Shown here in pieces: positions 42,113-49,875 of a stretch of 64,000 nt of DNA; within the stretch, counting starts at the first letter, position 1, and each line of letters starts with the position of its first letter. The DNA is taken from NCBI GenBank assembly GCA_008501825.1, contig QQUA01000013.1:496001-560000 (forward strand), given 5' to 3'. This DNA is from Planctomycetota bacterium. Lineage in GTDB: Bacteria > Planctomycetota > UBA1135. Position numbers and translations under genes: made by a program. The notes under the pieces were generated by a model. The model was not told where the DNA came from and searched no databases. It saw only the letters and a program-made list of their open reading frames with translations.

Positions 42113-44578
42113 TCATTCGTTCTCGGGTTTGGCCGAAGCCTCCGCCGGTTCCAAAGGGGAAGTCTCTGGAGGATCCGGCAAAGGGATGTCCTTCAACCAA
42201 GTTTGTTCATTTTGGTGCCAGCGTCTTCCAATGTGATTGACGGTCCCGAGCACGTCCTCGTCCTCTAGGGACTGCCGGTTTCGCAAGAAGAAGTCTCGAA
42301 ACTTCTCTCGGTCTAAAACCATGAAGTCGCGCCGAGCGAGAGATTCATGGAGCACGAAGAGGTAGTGCATCTTCCCGGTAGTCTTGGTGAAAATGGTTCC
42401 GTCCAGCTTCAATTTTGGAAGATATTCCCAGGCTTGCTGCCATCTCCCTACGACCACCAAGGCCTTCACCAGAGTGTCCACGTCCGCCGCCTCGAAACCG
42501 GCGAATTCTTGTTCCCGATAAGAATCCAGCAACTCTTTCATTCGCTGGGTGCGCCCCAAATACATGTTGCACTTGAGCAAATTGGTTCGAGTGGCCAGCC
42601 ACGGCTCCAGATGCAACTGCTCTTCGAGTACCGAAATAGCTTCCGAAACAAGTTGCTCCTTTACGTCCTCATGCAGCAAATGGTGGCCAACTGCGCCGGA
42701 AATCAGCAGCGCCCGGTTATAGGCAACCGCCTCCCTGGCCAGCGGCTGAGTTTGCAATAACTCCCCTTCAAGAAGGCGATCAAAGTAGCGCAAGGCATGC
42801 TGGAAACTATCGACGGGCTTTCCAAACAAACTGGTTGGCCCGCCGGGAAGGCTCACTTCCAGCAAATCACTTTGAATGCATAAGGCCAATAGGTGTTCCG
42901 GCATCAAGAACTCATGCTCGATCGACACCGGGTCCACAAGCAAATGATAAGCCTCTCGATTGCGGCCCATTCCTTTCAAGACATGAGCTCGGTGAATTCG
43001 ATCCATTGCGGATTCTTCCTTGTAAGGTAAATACCATTGATCCAGGTCCGGCAGCGGATCGTCGGCTTTGGCGAAAGGGTCTCGCTCTTGAAACTTTTCC
43101 TGCAAGTGTTCGAAATAGTAACCCGAAGCCCCAAGCTGTTCCAACCGATCAAGCCAGGTTGCGACATTTTCCCAGTCCTTCGCTCGAATGGCGGCCTCCG
43201 CCAGTAAGAGGTAGGGCTCTTTTTGCGTCGGCTCCATTTGGGTGCAGAAGCGCAAGCTGCGGTCCATTTGCTGATAGATAGCTTGCCGGCGTTCCTCATC
43301 GAGATAAAGGTGATCCGAAGTGAGAAGAATGAAGGATTGTTGTAGGGTTTGGAGGAACCGTTTGTGATTTGCGGCCCGCCGGGCATCCATGGAAAGCAGG
43401 AAGGCGACCGCAAGGGACGAAACCAAAATCAACCCAACGGCGGCGGCGGCGATCGGCTTGCGATAGAACCAACCGGATCGAAGCCATCGCTGCGGCGACC
43501 ATCCCATCGGCGCCAACAAAGGTCGGCCTTGAACAGCGGCGCGCAAATCTCGAGCGAAGTCGGCGGCGCTAACGTAACGTTTGTTGGGGTCTTTCTCCAA
43601 CGCTTTGGCACAAACCGCGGCCATAGCAGGAGAAACCGATCGATTCAAACTTTGCGGTGACTTCGGAAGCTTCTCCCGGATTTGTCGAAAAAGCTGCTGC
43701 TCCGAATCTCCGGAAAAGGGAAATTCCAAGGTGAGGAGCTGATAGAGGCTGACCCCGAGGGAGAAGATATCACTGGCCGCGGAAGCTTGATCGGATTGCC
43801 TCGTGCGTTCCGGAGCCAAATATTGTCGAGTTCCCAAAATGGCACAAGATTCGGTCAGAGTGCCAAATTGGTCACTCAAAACCAGACCGAAGTCAATGAG
43901 CACCCCACTTCCATCTTCCCGCAAGACAACATTGGAGGGTTTGACGTCTCGATGAATCATCCCCGCCCGATGGATTTCCTCCAATCCATCGGCAACCGTA
44001 GCCAGCAATTGGGCCACACGATGTTCGTATCCCCCTTGCCCCGGCAACAAGCGCTCTCCCTCCTTTCGAGCGGAAAGCAGATCCAAGCCCCTCAGTTTTT
44101 GCAGCAGGTTCTCGAGATTGCCCTCCGGAAAATATTCCATAGCCACGAAGGGAGCATCGTCGACCCTACCGACTTCATGGATCTGAGCTACGGCAGGATG
44201 CTGCACCTTGGCCAGAGCCTTTCCTTCTCTTTGGAAACGTTCCTGGTTTTCCTTCAAATAGCAATAAGGCCTGGGCAACACCTTGATGGCGACCTCTCGC
44301 TCTAAGGTGTCATGCCGCCCCAGGAATACGGTTCCCATACCGCCCTGGCCCAATTTTTTCAGCACTCGATAAGCTCCGATGAACTTCGGCATCGATGGAA
44401 AATCTTGCGCCGGCAAGAGGTGAAGCGCTTGGCTCAATCCCTCCTCCAGGCGCTTTCGTAAATGAGGATCGCCGGCGCTGGCTTGCTCCAAGTCTGGAAC
44501 CTTTCCCGCCAAAGATTGTTCAACCAGCCTCGCCAATAGTTTTTGAAAATCACTATCCGAGGAATTCGAATCACTCAT
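42113..44578 (-). CDS. Membrane Ser/Thr protein kinase linked to an ECF sigma factor
   Basis: An 821-residue Hanks-type kinase. The kinase domain (about 70-345) has the Gly loop LGQGGMGTVFLG, VAIKVL (Lys 99), catalytic HRDVKPSN (209-216), IDFG (228-231) and the APE region LAPERTRQ. The N-terminal 65 residues are helical and similar to segments found before planctomycete kinases. One membrane helix (375-396) leads to an outer region of about 420 residues with TPR-like helices (LLLAEAAIRAKDWENVATWL). The gene overlaps the sigma factor gene by 8 nt, so the two are coupled. In known sigma/kinase pairs the kinase phosphorylates the sigma factor, which is the likely role here. Confidence 0.92.
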   Translation of the reverse strand: MSDSNSSDSDFQKLLARLVEQSLAGKVPDLEQASAGDPHLRKRLEEGLSQALHLLPAQDFPSMPKFIGAYRVLKKLGQGGMGTVFLGRHDTLEREVAIKVLPRPYCYLKENQERFQREGKALAKVQHPAVAQIHEVGRVDDAPFVAMEYFPEGNLENLLQKLRGLDLLSARKEGERLLPGQGGYEHRVAQLLATVADGLEEIHRAGMIHRDVKPSNVVLREDGSGVLIDFGLVLSDQFGTLTESCAILGTRQYLAPERTRQSDQASAASDIFSLGVSLYQLLTLEFPFSGDSEQQLFRQIREKLPKSPQSLNRSVSPAMAAVCAKALEKDPNKRYVSAADFARDLRAAVQGRPLLAPMGWSPQRWLRSGWFYRKPIAAAAVGLILVSSLAVAFLLSMDARRAANHKRFLQTLQQSFILLTSDHLYLDEERRQAIYQQMDRSLRFCTQMEPTQKEPYLLLAEAAIRAKDWENVATWLDRLEQLGASGYYFEHLQEKFQERDPFAKADDPLPDLDQWYLPYKEESAMDRIHRAHVLKGMGRNREAYHLLVDPVSIEHEFLMPEHLLALCIQSDLLEVSLPGGPTSLFGKPVDSFQHALRYFDRLLEGELLQTQPLAREAVAYNRALLISGAVGHHLLHEDVKEQLVSEAISVLEEQLHLEPWLATRTNLLKCNMYLGRTQRMKELLDSYREQEFAGFEAADVDTLVKALVVVGRWQQAWEYLPKLKLDGTIFTKTTGKMHYLFVLHESLARRDFMVLDREKFRDFFLRNRQSLEDEDVLGTVNHIGRRWHQNEQTWLKDIPLPDPPETSPLEPAEASAKPENE

Positions 44579-45224
44579 CGTTGCTCACTTCCTTCTTCTC
44601 CATGGCCACGGTGACTTGAGCCAAAGCTTTGGCCAATAAGGCTCGAAAAGATGCTGCGTTGGATAAACCCATCTTCTCCGCCGCTTCTTCGGCTGAAACG
44701 CTAAGCAAACGGCCGAGGATAAAGGCTTCTCTTCGCCGATCGGATAACTCTCGAACCGCCGCCATCATCCTCTCATATTGCTCTTTCCCCATGCATTGCT
44801 GGCTAGGGGTCGGCTCGGCGTGGCGTAGTCCGCTCAAGCCAGGCTCCTGGCTTAAGGACTTCAACTTGGCTTGATCCCGTTTTCCGGCGGAAAAGAAGCG
44901 ATGCCTTTGGATCAATTGGTTGCTGACCGCCGCGCTTAAATAAAAGATCAATTCATCCCGGTTTTGAATCCCTTTCGGAGGCTGTACCTTGAGCAGTTTC
45001 AGGAACACGTCTTGCACCACGTCCATGGAATCGGCCATCGCCTTCAGCTTGCGGCTGATTTTCGCCCGCACAATTTCTCGAACCGGAGCGAAACAACTCC
45101 GGTAAATTTCAGCGAATCCATCGCCGTTTCCTTCCTTCCAAAGTTGAATCGCTTCTTGCAATTCAAAATCATCCTGTTGGGGACCCTTTCTCTCCGGCAC
45201 ATCTGGAAAGGTGGAATTGGTCAT
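44571..45224 (-). CDS. ECF-type sigma factor coupled to a Ser/Thr kinase
   Basis: A 217-residue sigma factor starting at ATG 45224 (GGAGCGA upstream). Region 2 contains FAEIYRSCFAPVREIVRAKI and SMDVVQDVFLKLLK; region 4 reads LSDRRREAFILGRLLSVSAEEAAEKMGLS. It fits the planctomycete-type ECF groups that are encoded next to Hanks kinases rather than anti-sigma factors. Polar region-2 residues and a long inter-domain linker (about 120-155, PGLSGLRHAEPTPSQQ) could hold phosphosites. The frame is open to 45416, but that part overlaps the beta-helix gene. Confidence 0.9.
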   Translation of the reverse strand: MTNSTFPDVPERKGPQQDDFELQEAIQLWKEGNGDGFAEIYRSCFAPVREIVRAKISRKLKAMADSMDVVQDVFLKLLKVQPPKGIQNRDELIFYLSAAVSNQLIQRHRFFSAGKRDQAKLKSLSQEPGLSGLRHAEPTPSQQCMGKEQYERMMAAVRELSDRRREAFILGRLLSVSAEEAAEKMGLSNAASFRALLAKALAQVTVAMEKKEVSNDE

Positions 45225-45280
45225 GGTGAAGCTCGCTCCAAAAGCAAGATAGCAGAGCCGAAACCATGGCCCAGCCGGCC

Positions 45281-45313
45281 CGGAAGTCCGCGCCTGAGAG
45301 AGCGCGGACTCCG
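45281..45313 (-). terminator. GC-rich hairpin after the large beta-helix gene
   Basis: AGTCCGCGC (45285-45293) pairs perfectly with GCGCGGACT (45302-45310), and three more pairs follow past a bulged A. It lies 16 nt after the beta-helix stop and before the sigma factor start. No T-tract follows, so it may only pause transcription or stabilise the 3' end. Confidence 0.45.
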
Positions 45314-45328
45314 AAACAGCGGAAAGCT

Positions 45329-47575
45329 TCATTGGATCACGAAAACTTCGGCGTTGCTGGCTTGCCCCATTCCCAGACTTAGATCCAAAGCGGAAGCCTG
45401 GAGAGCCACGGACCATCCCTGCAAGGCTGGATTGTTGGGAAGATTGAGAGTGAAGGGAAAAGCCCCACTAGGATCGGCAATTCCAGAAGCCACAGGCCCT
45501 CCAACCAGTAAATCAGGATCCAAAATCGAGTTTCCAAAAATGGGATGGACCGGTCCAGGAGCGGAAAGAATTGGACTCCCTTGAGGCGAGGCCGTGGCGT
45601 AAACCCCCACTTGGGCGCCAGCAACGGTTTGCACGACTCCGGAAATCATGTCCCCGATTCCAAAGGGCCCGGAAACCGTCAGATCCGTTTGGTTAAATTC
45701 GTAGGCTCCCATGTCCGGAACCACCGTTCCGAGCCAATGGCCATCCTGAACCCGCGGCTTGCCGGCAATATCCGCCACCGAAAGCCAAGCCGTTTCGTTT
45801 CCGCCATCGATGCACGGGGAACCGAGGCTCAAGGAATAATCTCCTTGGACCAGGGGATTCGCTTGAATGTTGCCTTGGCCAGGGGGAAAGAAATTGGTGC
45901 CGGTACAAGAATGCCAAATCTGGTGGTCGCTCACTCCGGCAACGTCCACGCCATTATTGCCGAAGAAAATGCCGCTGGCAATATAGGCACCAGCGGTGGA
46001 TTGGATCGAACTTTGCAGGCCGTTGCCGCCGTTGTCCATGCAAGTGTTGTGAGTAAATACCAAGTTCCCTGCAGGATCGATGGCATGGTTCAACCAAATG
46101 CCATGACCGGCATTGAGCACTGCCACATTGTCGTGGATTTGAGTGTCCCAGCAATGATGGTCCTGAATCCCCTGGCCATTTCCTTCCAACCAATTTCTGG
46201 AAAGCACCACTCGATGGGATCCATTTTCAATCTCAATGCCACTTCCCTGACAACCGAGAATCCGGTTTCCGGTCACCAAAGTATCATGTGGACCTCCGAA
46301 ATAGTTTTCTAGATAGACTCCATGGAGATTGAAATTTTCAATCGTGTTTCCCCGAATCACCGCTTCCTCGTGACCGTGAAGCTGAATACCGTGACTCGTA
46401 CCTCCAGTAAAAGTATTGCCTTCAATGACCACGCCGGTGCAATTGTGTCCCGCCCACACGGCATACTCCACCGTGCCGCCACCATAGAGGCCGGCCACCC
46501 CGAAGTCGTTGTTGAGGATCTTTACCCGATCCGCCCCATACCAGGCTCCGGCAACGATGATGCCATGGGTATTGTCCAATCCGGTATTCCCTTCAAGGAC
46601 GACATCGTGGGTCCCAAGGACTTCAATGGCATTGCCGCAACCCAAAAACTGATTCCCTTTGACGGTGGAATTTTCATGCCAGTAAGAACTAATTTGATTC
46701 TCAATCGTCAGGCCGCAAGTTCCCCCACCCACCTGAGAATATTGGATGATGTTTTCTTCAATGTGAATTTCTCCGCCATGCCAGCCGAACAACCAAAGGC
46801 CTCGATGAGGATCCAACAAGGTGTTATTCAAAATGTCAACCTTGCCCAAGTTCATCGAGCCTTCCAGCAAGAACGTGTCCCGATTACCGATGCCGTTGCC
46901 TTCAAATGAGTTATTCGAGATTTCCAAAGCGGATTTCATCGACCCCACGGTAAAGTCCACCCATATCGTTTTCTCGGTGTTGTTCCCTAGAGCCAGGGTT
47001 TGAGAAAATACGTTTCCCAGGATTTTCGGCGAAGCAGTGCAACCGCCCAGAGGGGCCAATTTGATTGCCGAATTGACGTAATCATGAAACTCGCAGTTCT
47101 GAATCACCGGCTCGTGAATGTCCCCGGGGCCTGGAAGGATTTCAATCACTCCTCTTCCGGGAACCCCCAGTCCCAAACAATGAAAACTAAGGCCTTCCAG
47201 AGTGGAATGGCGAAACGAGATTTGATCCAAGTATTGAATGGCAGCGTTGGAGCCGGGCTCCACGATCCAAGCTCCGGGATAGTTCAGATCCGCCTTGATG
47301 CTGACGTCCTCGGGTAAAACCCAGGGAAAGGACTCGAAGGCGGTATAGGAATAGTTACGAATCGAAGTCCCTTGCAAGTAAATCGTCGAGCCAGGGCTCA
47401 AGGGTTGAGCCAAAGCCCAAGACACGGTTTGAAAAGGTAAGTCTGCTTGACCTGAGTTGGCATTGTTTCCGGTGTCTGGATTCACCCAATAGTCTTGAGG
47501 CAAGGTCAGGGCCCCGCCGAGACTGGGGGTGAGCACAAGGGCGGCGGTGATCCAAAGAAGCTTTCGAATTCCCAT
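45329..47575 (-). CDS. Secreted right-handed parallel beta-helix protein with a C-terminal beta-sandwich tail
   Basis: A 748-residue exported protein. A signal peptide ends near LGGA. The start of the mature protein, YWVNPDTGNNANSGQ then PFQTVSWAL, is the entry motif of planctomycete beta-helix (DUF1565-like) proteins. Many coils follow (VIEGNTFTGGTSHGIQLHG, AVIRGNTIENFNLHGVYLEN, VVLSRNWLEGNGQGIQDH). The last 100 residues form a separate beta-sandwich (VVQTVAGAQVGVYA ... GWSVALQASALD) of the type also ending planctomycete FG-GAP proteins. It may bind or remodel polysaccharide; no catalytic acid pair is assignable by eye. Confidence 0.85.
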   Translation of the reverse strand: MGIRKLLWITAALVLTPSLGGALTLPQDYWVNPDTGNNANSGQADLPFQTVSWALAQPLSPGSTIYLQGTSIRNYSYTAFESFPWVLPEDVSIKADLNYPGAWIVEPGSNAAIQYLDQISFRHSTLEGLSFHCLGLGVPGRGVIEILPGPGDIHEPVIQNCEFHDYVNSAIKLAPLGGCTASPKILGNVFSQTLALGNNTEKTIWVDFTVGSMKSALEISNNSFEGNGIGNRDTFLLEGSMNLGKVDILNNTLLDPHRGLWLFGWHGGEIHIEENIIQYSQVGGGTCGLTIENQISSYWHENSTVKGNQFLGCGNAIEVLGTHDVVLEGNTGLDNTHGIIVAGAWYGADRVKILNNDFGVAGLYGGGTVEYAVWAGHNCTGVVIEGNTFTGGTSHGIQLHGHEEAVIRGNTIENFNLHGVYLENYFGGPHDTLVTGNRILGCQGSGIEIENGSHRVVLSRNWLEGNGQGIQDHHCWDTQIHDNVAVLNAGHGIWLNHAIDPAGNLVFTHNTCMDNGGNGLQSSIQSTAGAYIASGIFFGNNGVDVAGVSDHQIWHSCTGTNFFPPGQGNIQANPLVQGDYSLSLGSPCIDGGNETAWLSVADIAGKPRVQDGHWLGTVVPDMGAYEFNQTDLTVSGPFGIGDMISGVVQTVAGAQVGVYATASPQGSPILSAPGPVHPIFGNSILDPDLLVGGPVASGIADPSGAFPFTLNLPNNPALQGWSVALQASALDLSLGMGQASNAEVFVIQ

Positions 47576-47750
47576 GAAATTGGCTGGTTAGGACCTCTTC
47601 TGGTCGGCGAAGAGGGCGTCTGGGGTCATGAACGCCGAACTGCCGCGTGCGCACCCTGGTCCCCCCCTTTTTTCACCAGGCCTCCAACCAGAGCTAAGAT
47701 CCTGAGCCAAGACGCCGAAGATCTCGGCCGCTCCTCAAGCCTCCTCCTTC

Positions 47751-47996
47751 ATGACCACCGCCACCAAGCCCATCTCCACCGGAATTCTTTTTCGCGGCCC
47801 TTTCGTCTGGTCCGGGGTTGTTTTCGCTTTGGCCGGCTACCTGGCGGAGGAGTTCATCAGCAGCGAACTCAGCTTCGAATTTTTCCTCCTTTTCGGTGGC
47901 CTGTTCATCGGCATCGGTTACGAACGCAACCGCTGGTTGCAGATGAGGACAGAGCAGGAAGAGCGGAGCGAAAACCAAAATTCGAAAAAAAACTGA
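47751..47996 (+). CDS. Small membrane protein
   Basis: An 81-residue protein with two hydrophobic helices (about 17-37 and 42-58) separated by a short acidic turn (EEFISSELS), and a charged Lys/Arg/Glu/Asn tail. No family recognised. It stands alone between the beta-helix gene and the BlaI-type operon, and its own promoter should lie in 47576-47750. That region holds a C7T6 tract near 47662 and no other feature I can support. Confidence 0.55.
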   Translation: MTTATKPISTGILFRGPFVWSGVVFALAGYLAEEFISSELSFEFFLLFGGLFIGIGYERNRWLQMRTEQEERSENQNSKKN

Positions 47997-48002
47997 AATT
48001 TC

Positions 48003-48032
48003 GACTACCCGGGTCGTACTACCTGGGTAGTC
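48003..48032. promoter_or_regulatory. Two tandem BlaI/MecI-type operators
   Basis: Site 1 (48003-48018) reads GACTAC-CCGG-GTCGTA and site 2 (48017-48032) reads TACTAC-CTGG-GTAGTC. The operator type described for BlaI/MecI is TACTAC-N4-GTAGTA, so the sites match at 10 and 11 of 12 positions. The two cores are 14-bp units in direct tandem, 12/14 identical. They lie 55-84 nt upstream of the first gene of an operon encoding a BlaI-family repressor. Confidence 0.65.
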
Positions 48033-48086
48033 TAGATGCCGGTGGCGCCCCACCGCGCTTGACCCGGAGAACCCCGGAGAACGTTG

Positions 48087-49475
48087 ATGAAAGTCATCCT
48101 GTTGTTGCCCTTAAGTTTGGCTGGTTTGGCGGCGACCTCGCCGCTTGGGCTCTGGCAAGAGCCCAACCCCTTTAAAGATGCGCCGGAAGCTACCCCGGCG
48201 CCCAAGGTGGCCGGCGGAGGCGGAGGAGTGGCCGCCGTGCCGGGAGCCGCCGGAACCGCCTTGGCCACCAACTCGCTGTCCAGCGCCCTGGCCCAAGCCC
48301 CGGCCACTCCGCCCTCTCCGGTAGGCAGCCCGCAACGCTGGCGGATGGTGCAAGTCCAAGCCGGTGATTCCCTGCAATCGTTGTCCCGCAAACATCTCGG
48401 CACAACCAAGCATTGGCAGGCGATTCAGGAAATCAACGGATTGAAAAACCCGAAACAGCTCAAAGTCGGCCAGTGGTTACGGTTGCCGCTTCATACCCAA
48501 CCCAGGGGTTTGGTTCAGGAGCCGAATTCGAAACAAAAGGCTGAGCAAGCCGCCCGGCGAGAAGCCTTGGAATCCCGAGTGATTGAAATCGAGCTCCGCC
48601 GGCAACTGGCTGATTTGGAGCACAAAAGGCAAACTTTGAAATTACATCGGCAAGAGGCCTTGCATAAATTAGATCGGGAAACCGAAATGGCTATGCAACA
48701 CCTAGAACGCAATCGATTGGATGAAGAAAGATTGCGCGCCGAGTTAAACCGCAGCATTGCCGAACAGGTGGAGCTCGACCATCGCATCAACGATTTGCGT
48801 CGGAGTTTGGATGCCGCTTCCCTCCGCCTTTCCGAGAAGCATCCCGAAGTCCAGAATCTGAAAGCGCAATTGGAATCCACTCTGGCTCAAGAAAGGGAAA
48901 CGGAAGAAGCCCTGAACGGCGGTTGGCGGCGATTGGAAAAGCTGCAAAAAGAATTGCATCACCGCCAGAACTCTCTTTTGGCGGAAAGAGACGACCGCAT
49001 GCACGCTCTCTTGATGGAATTGGAAGCCGCCGAAATTTCTCTGAACGAACAGGCGATGGAATTGGAGCTGCGAGCCCAACAAAAGCAAATGGCTCTGGAA
49101 GCGGAAGCCTTGGCTGCTCTGGGTTACGTCCAAGCGATGGACAACCACCAAGATCCTGCTCTAGGCGGCATCGGCCGGAGGCTTCCCACGGCCGCCCCGC
49201 CTCCCGAACTTCCGGTTGAGCCCGCAGCTCCCTTGCCCCCGCAAGCGCCGAAAACTCCGAGAACTCCCAAAACCCCTCTCAAGGCTCTGGGTTATGCCGG
49301 CGTCAGTGTTCCGGTCGATCCCAGGCTTCCCCAAGCTCAACCGCCCTTACTGGAAGACATCTACCGGGTAGTGATTGAGATGCAAGCCGAACTCCGGCAT
49401 TTGCACGAGGACGTGAAGGAATTGCGTGATCGGCTGGACGCCGACCGCCTTCCGGCCGGGGAGCGCTTGCGCTAA
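48087..49475 (+). CDS. Exported LysM coiled-coil protein, first gene of a BlaI-controlled operon
   Basis: A 462-residue protein with a signal-like N-terminus (MKVILLLPLSLAGLAATSP). A Gly/Ala/Pro-rich linker leads to a LysM domain (about 87-134; VQVQAGDSLQSLSRKHLG ... GQWLRLP), which binds peptidoglycan. A long coiled coil follows (about 150-345) with dense Glu/Arg/Leu/Gln heptads. A Pro-rich segment (about 365-400) and a short C-terminal coiled coil (LEDIYRVVIEMQAELRHL) end the protein. The chosen ATG 48087 has GGAGA upstream. It is followed 7 nt later by blaI. Likely a wall-bound spacer or scaffold; it is not a beta-lactamase. Confidence 0.8.
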   Translation: MKVILLLPLSLAGLAATSPLGLWQEPNPFKDAPEATPAPKVAGGGGGVAAVPGAAGTALATNSLSSALAQAPATPPSPVGSPQRWRMVQVQAGDSLQSLSRKHLGTTKHWQAIQEINGLKNPKQLKVGQWLRLPLHTQPRGLVQEPNSKQKAEQAARREALESRVIEIELRRQLADLEHKRQTLKLHRQEALHKLDRETEMAMQHLERNRLDEERLRAELNRSIAEQVELDHRINDLRRSLDAASLRLSEKHPEVQNLKAQLESTLAQERETEEALNGGWRRLEKLQKELHHRQNSLLAERDDRMHALLMELEAAEISLNEQAMELELRAQQKQMALEAEALAALGYVQAMDNHQDPALGGIGRRLPTAAPPPELPVEPAAPLPPQAPKTPRTPKTPLKALGYAGVSVPVDPRLPQAQPPLLEDIYRVVIEMQAELRHLHEDVKELRDRLDADRLPAGERLR

Positions 49476-49482
49476 TTCGGCC

Positions 49483-49875
49483 ATGAACGATACCCGTCAA
49501 CACCAATTGGGCGATTTGCAGTTCGCCATCATGCGGGTGTTGTGGGAACGCCGCGAAGCCACCGCCAGCGAGGTTCATGCAGCCTTGCTGGCGGAGCGGG
49601 GGTTGGCACCCACCACCATCGCCACCATGTTGAAGAAAATGGAAGCCAAAGGAGTGGTGGACCACCGCACCGAAGGCAGGCGATTTATCTATCGGCCCTT
49701 GGTGCAAGAACGGGAAGTTCGCCGCTCCATGGTCCGGGACCTGGTGTCGCGCTTGTTTCAAGGGGATGCCACCGCCCTGGTCAACCACTTAGTCACCGAA
49801 AAGGAACTGGACCGGGAAGAATGGTTGCGCTTGAAAGCTATGCTGCAGGAAGGGGAGGATCAGGGAAATGAATGA
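49483..49875 (+). CDS. blaI: BlaI/MecI/CopY-family transcriptional repressor
   Basis: A 130-residue winged-helix repressor. The DNA-binding half reads LGDLQFAIMRVLWERREATASEVHAAL, then LAPTTIATMLKKMEAKGVVDHR with the recognition helix, and the wing GRRFIYRPLV. The C-terminal helices dimerise. In S. aureus BlaI is inactivated by proteolysis within a conserved Asn-Phe bond. Here the corresponding stretch (LVSRLFQGDATAL) has no Asn-Phe, so the mode of release may differ. It overlaps the M56 peptidase gene by 8 nt and probably controls its own operon through the 48003-48032 sites. Confidence 0.93.
   Translation: MNDTRQHQLGDLQFAIMRVLWERREATASEVHAALLAERGLAPTTIATMLKKMEAKGVVDHRTEGRRFIYRPLVQEREVRRSMVRDLVSRLFQGDATALVNHLVTEKELDREEWLRLKAMLQEGEDQGNE

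Noticed and set aside
47576..47750. Small RNA or promoter in the 175-bp gap upstream of the small membrane protein
   Set aside because: Only a C7T6 tract and a 6-bp CCTGGT/ACCAGG repeat are visible; nothing supports a defined element.
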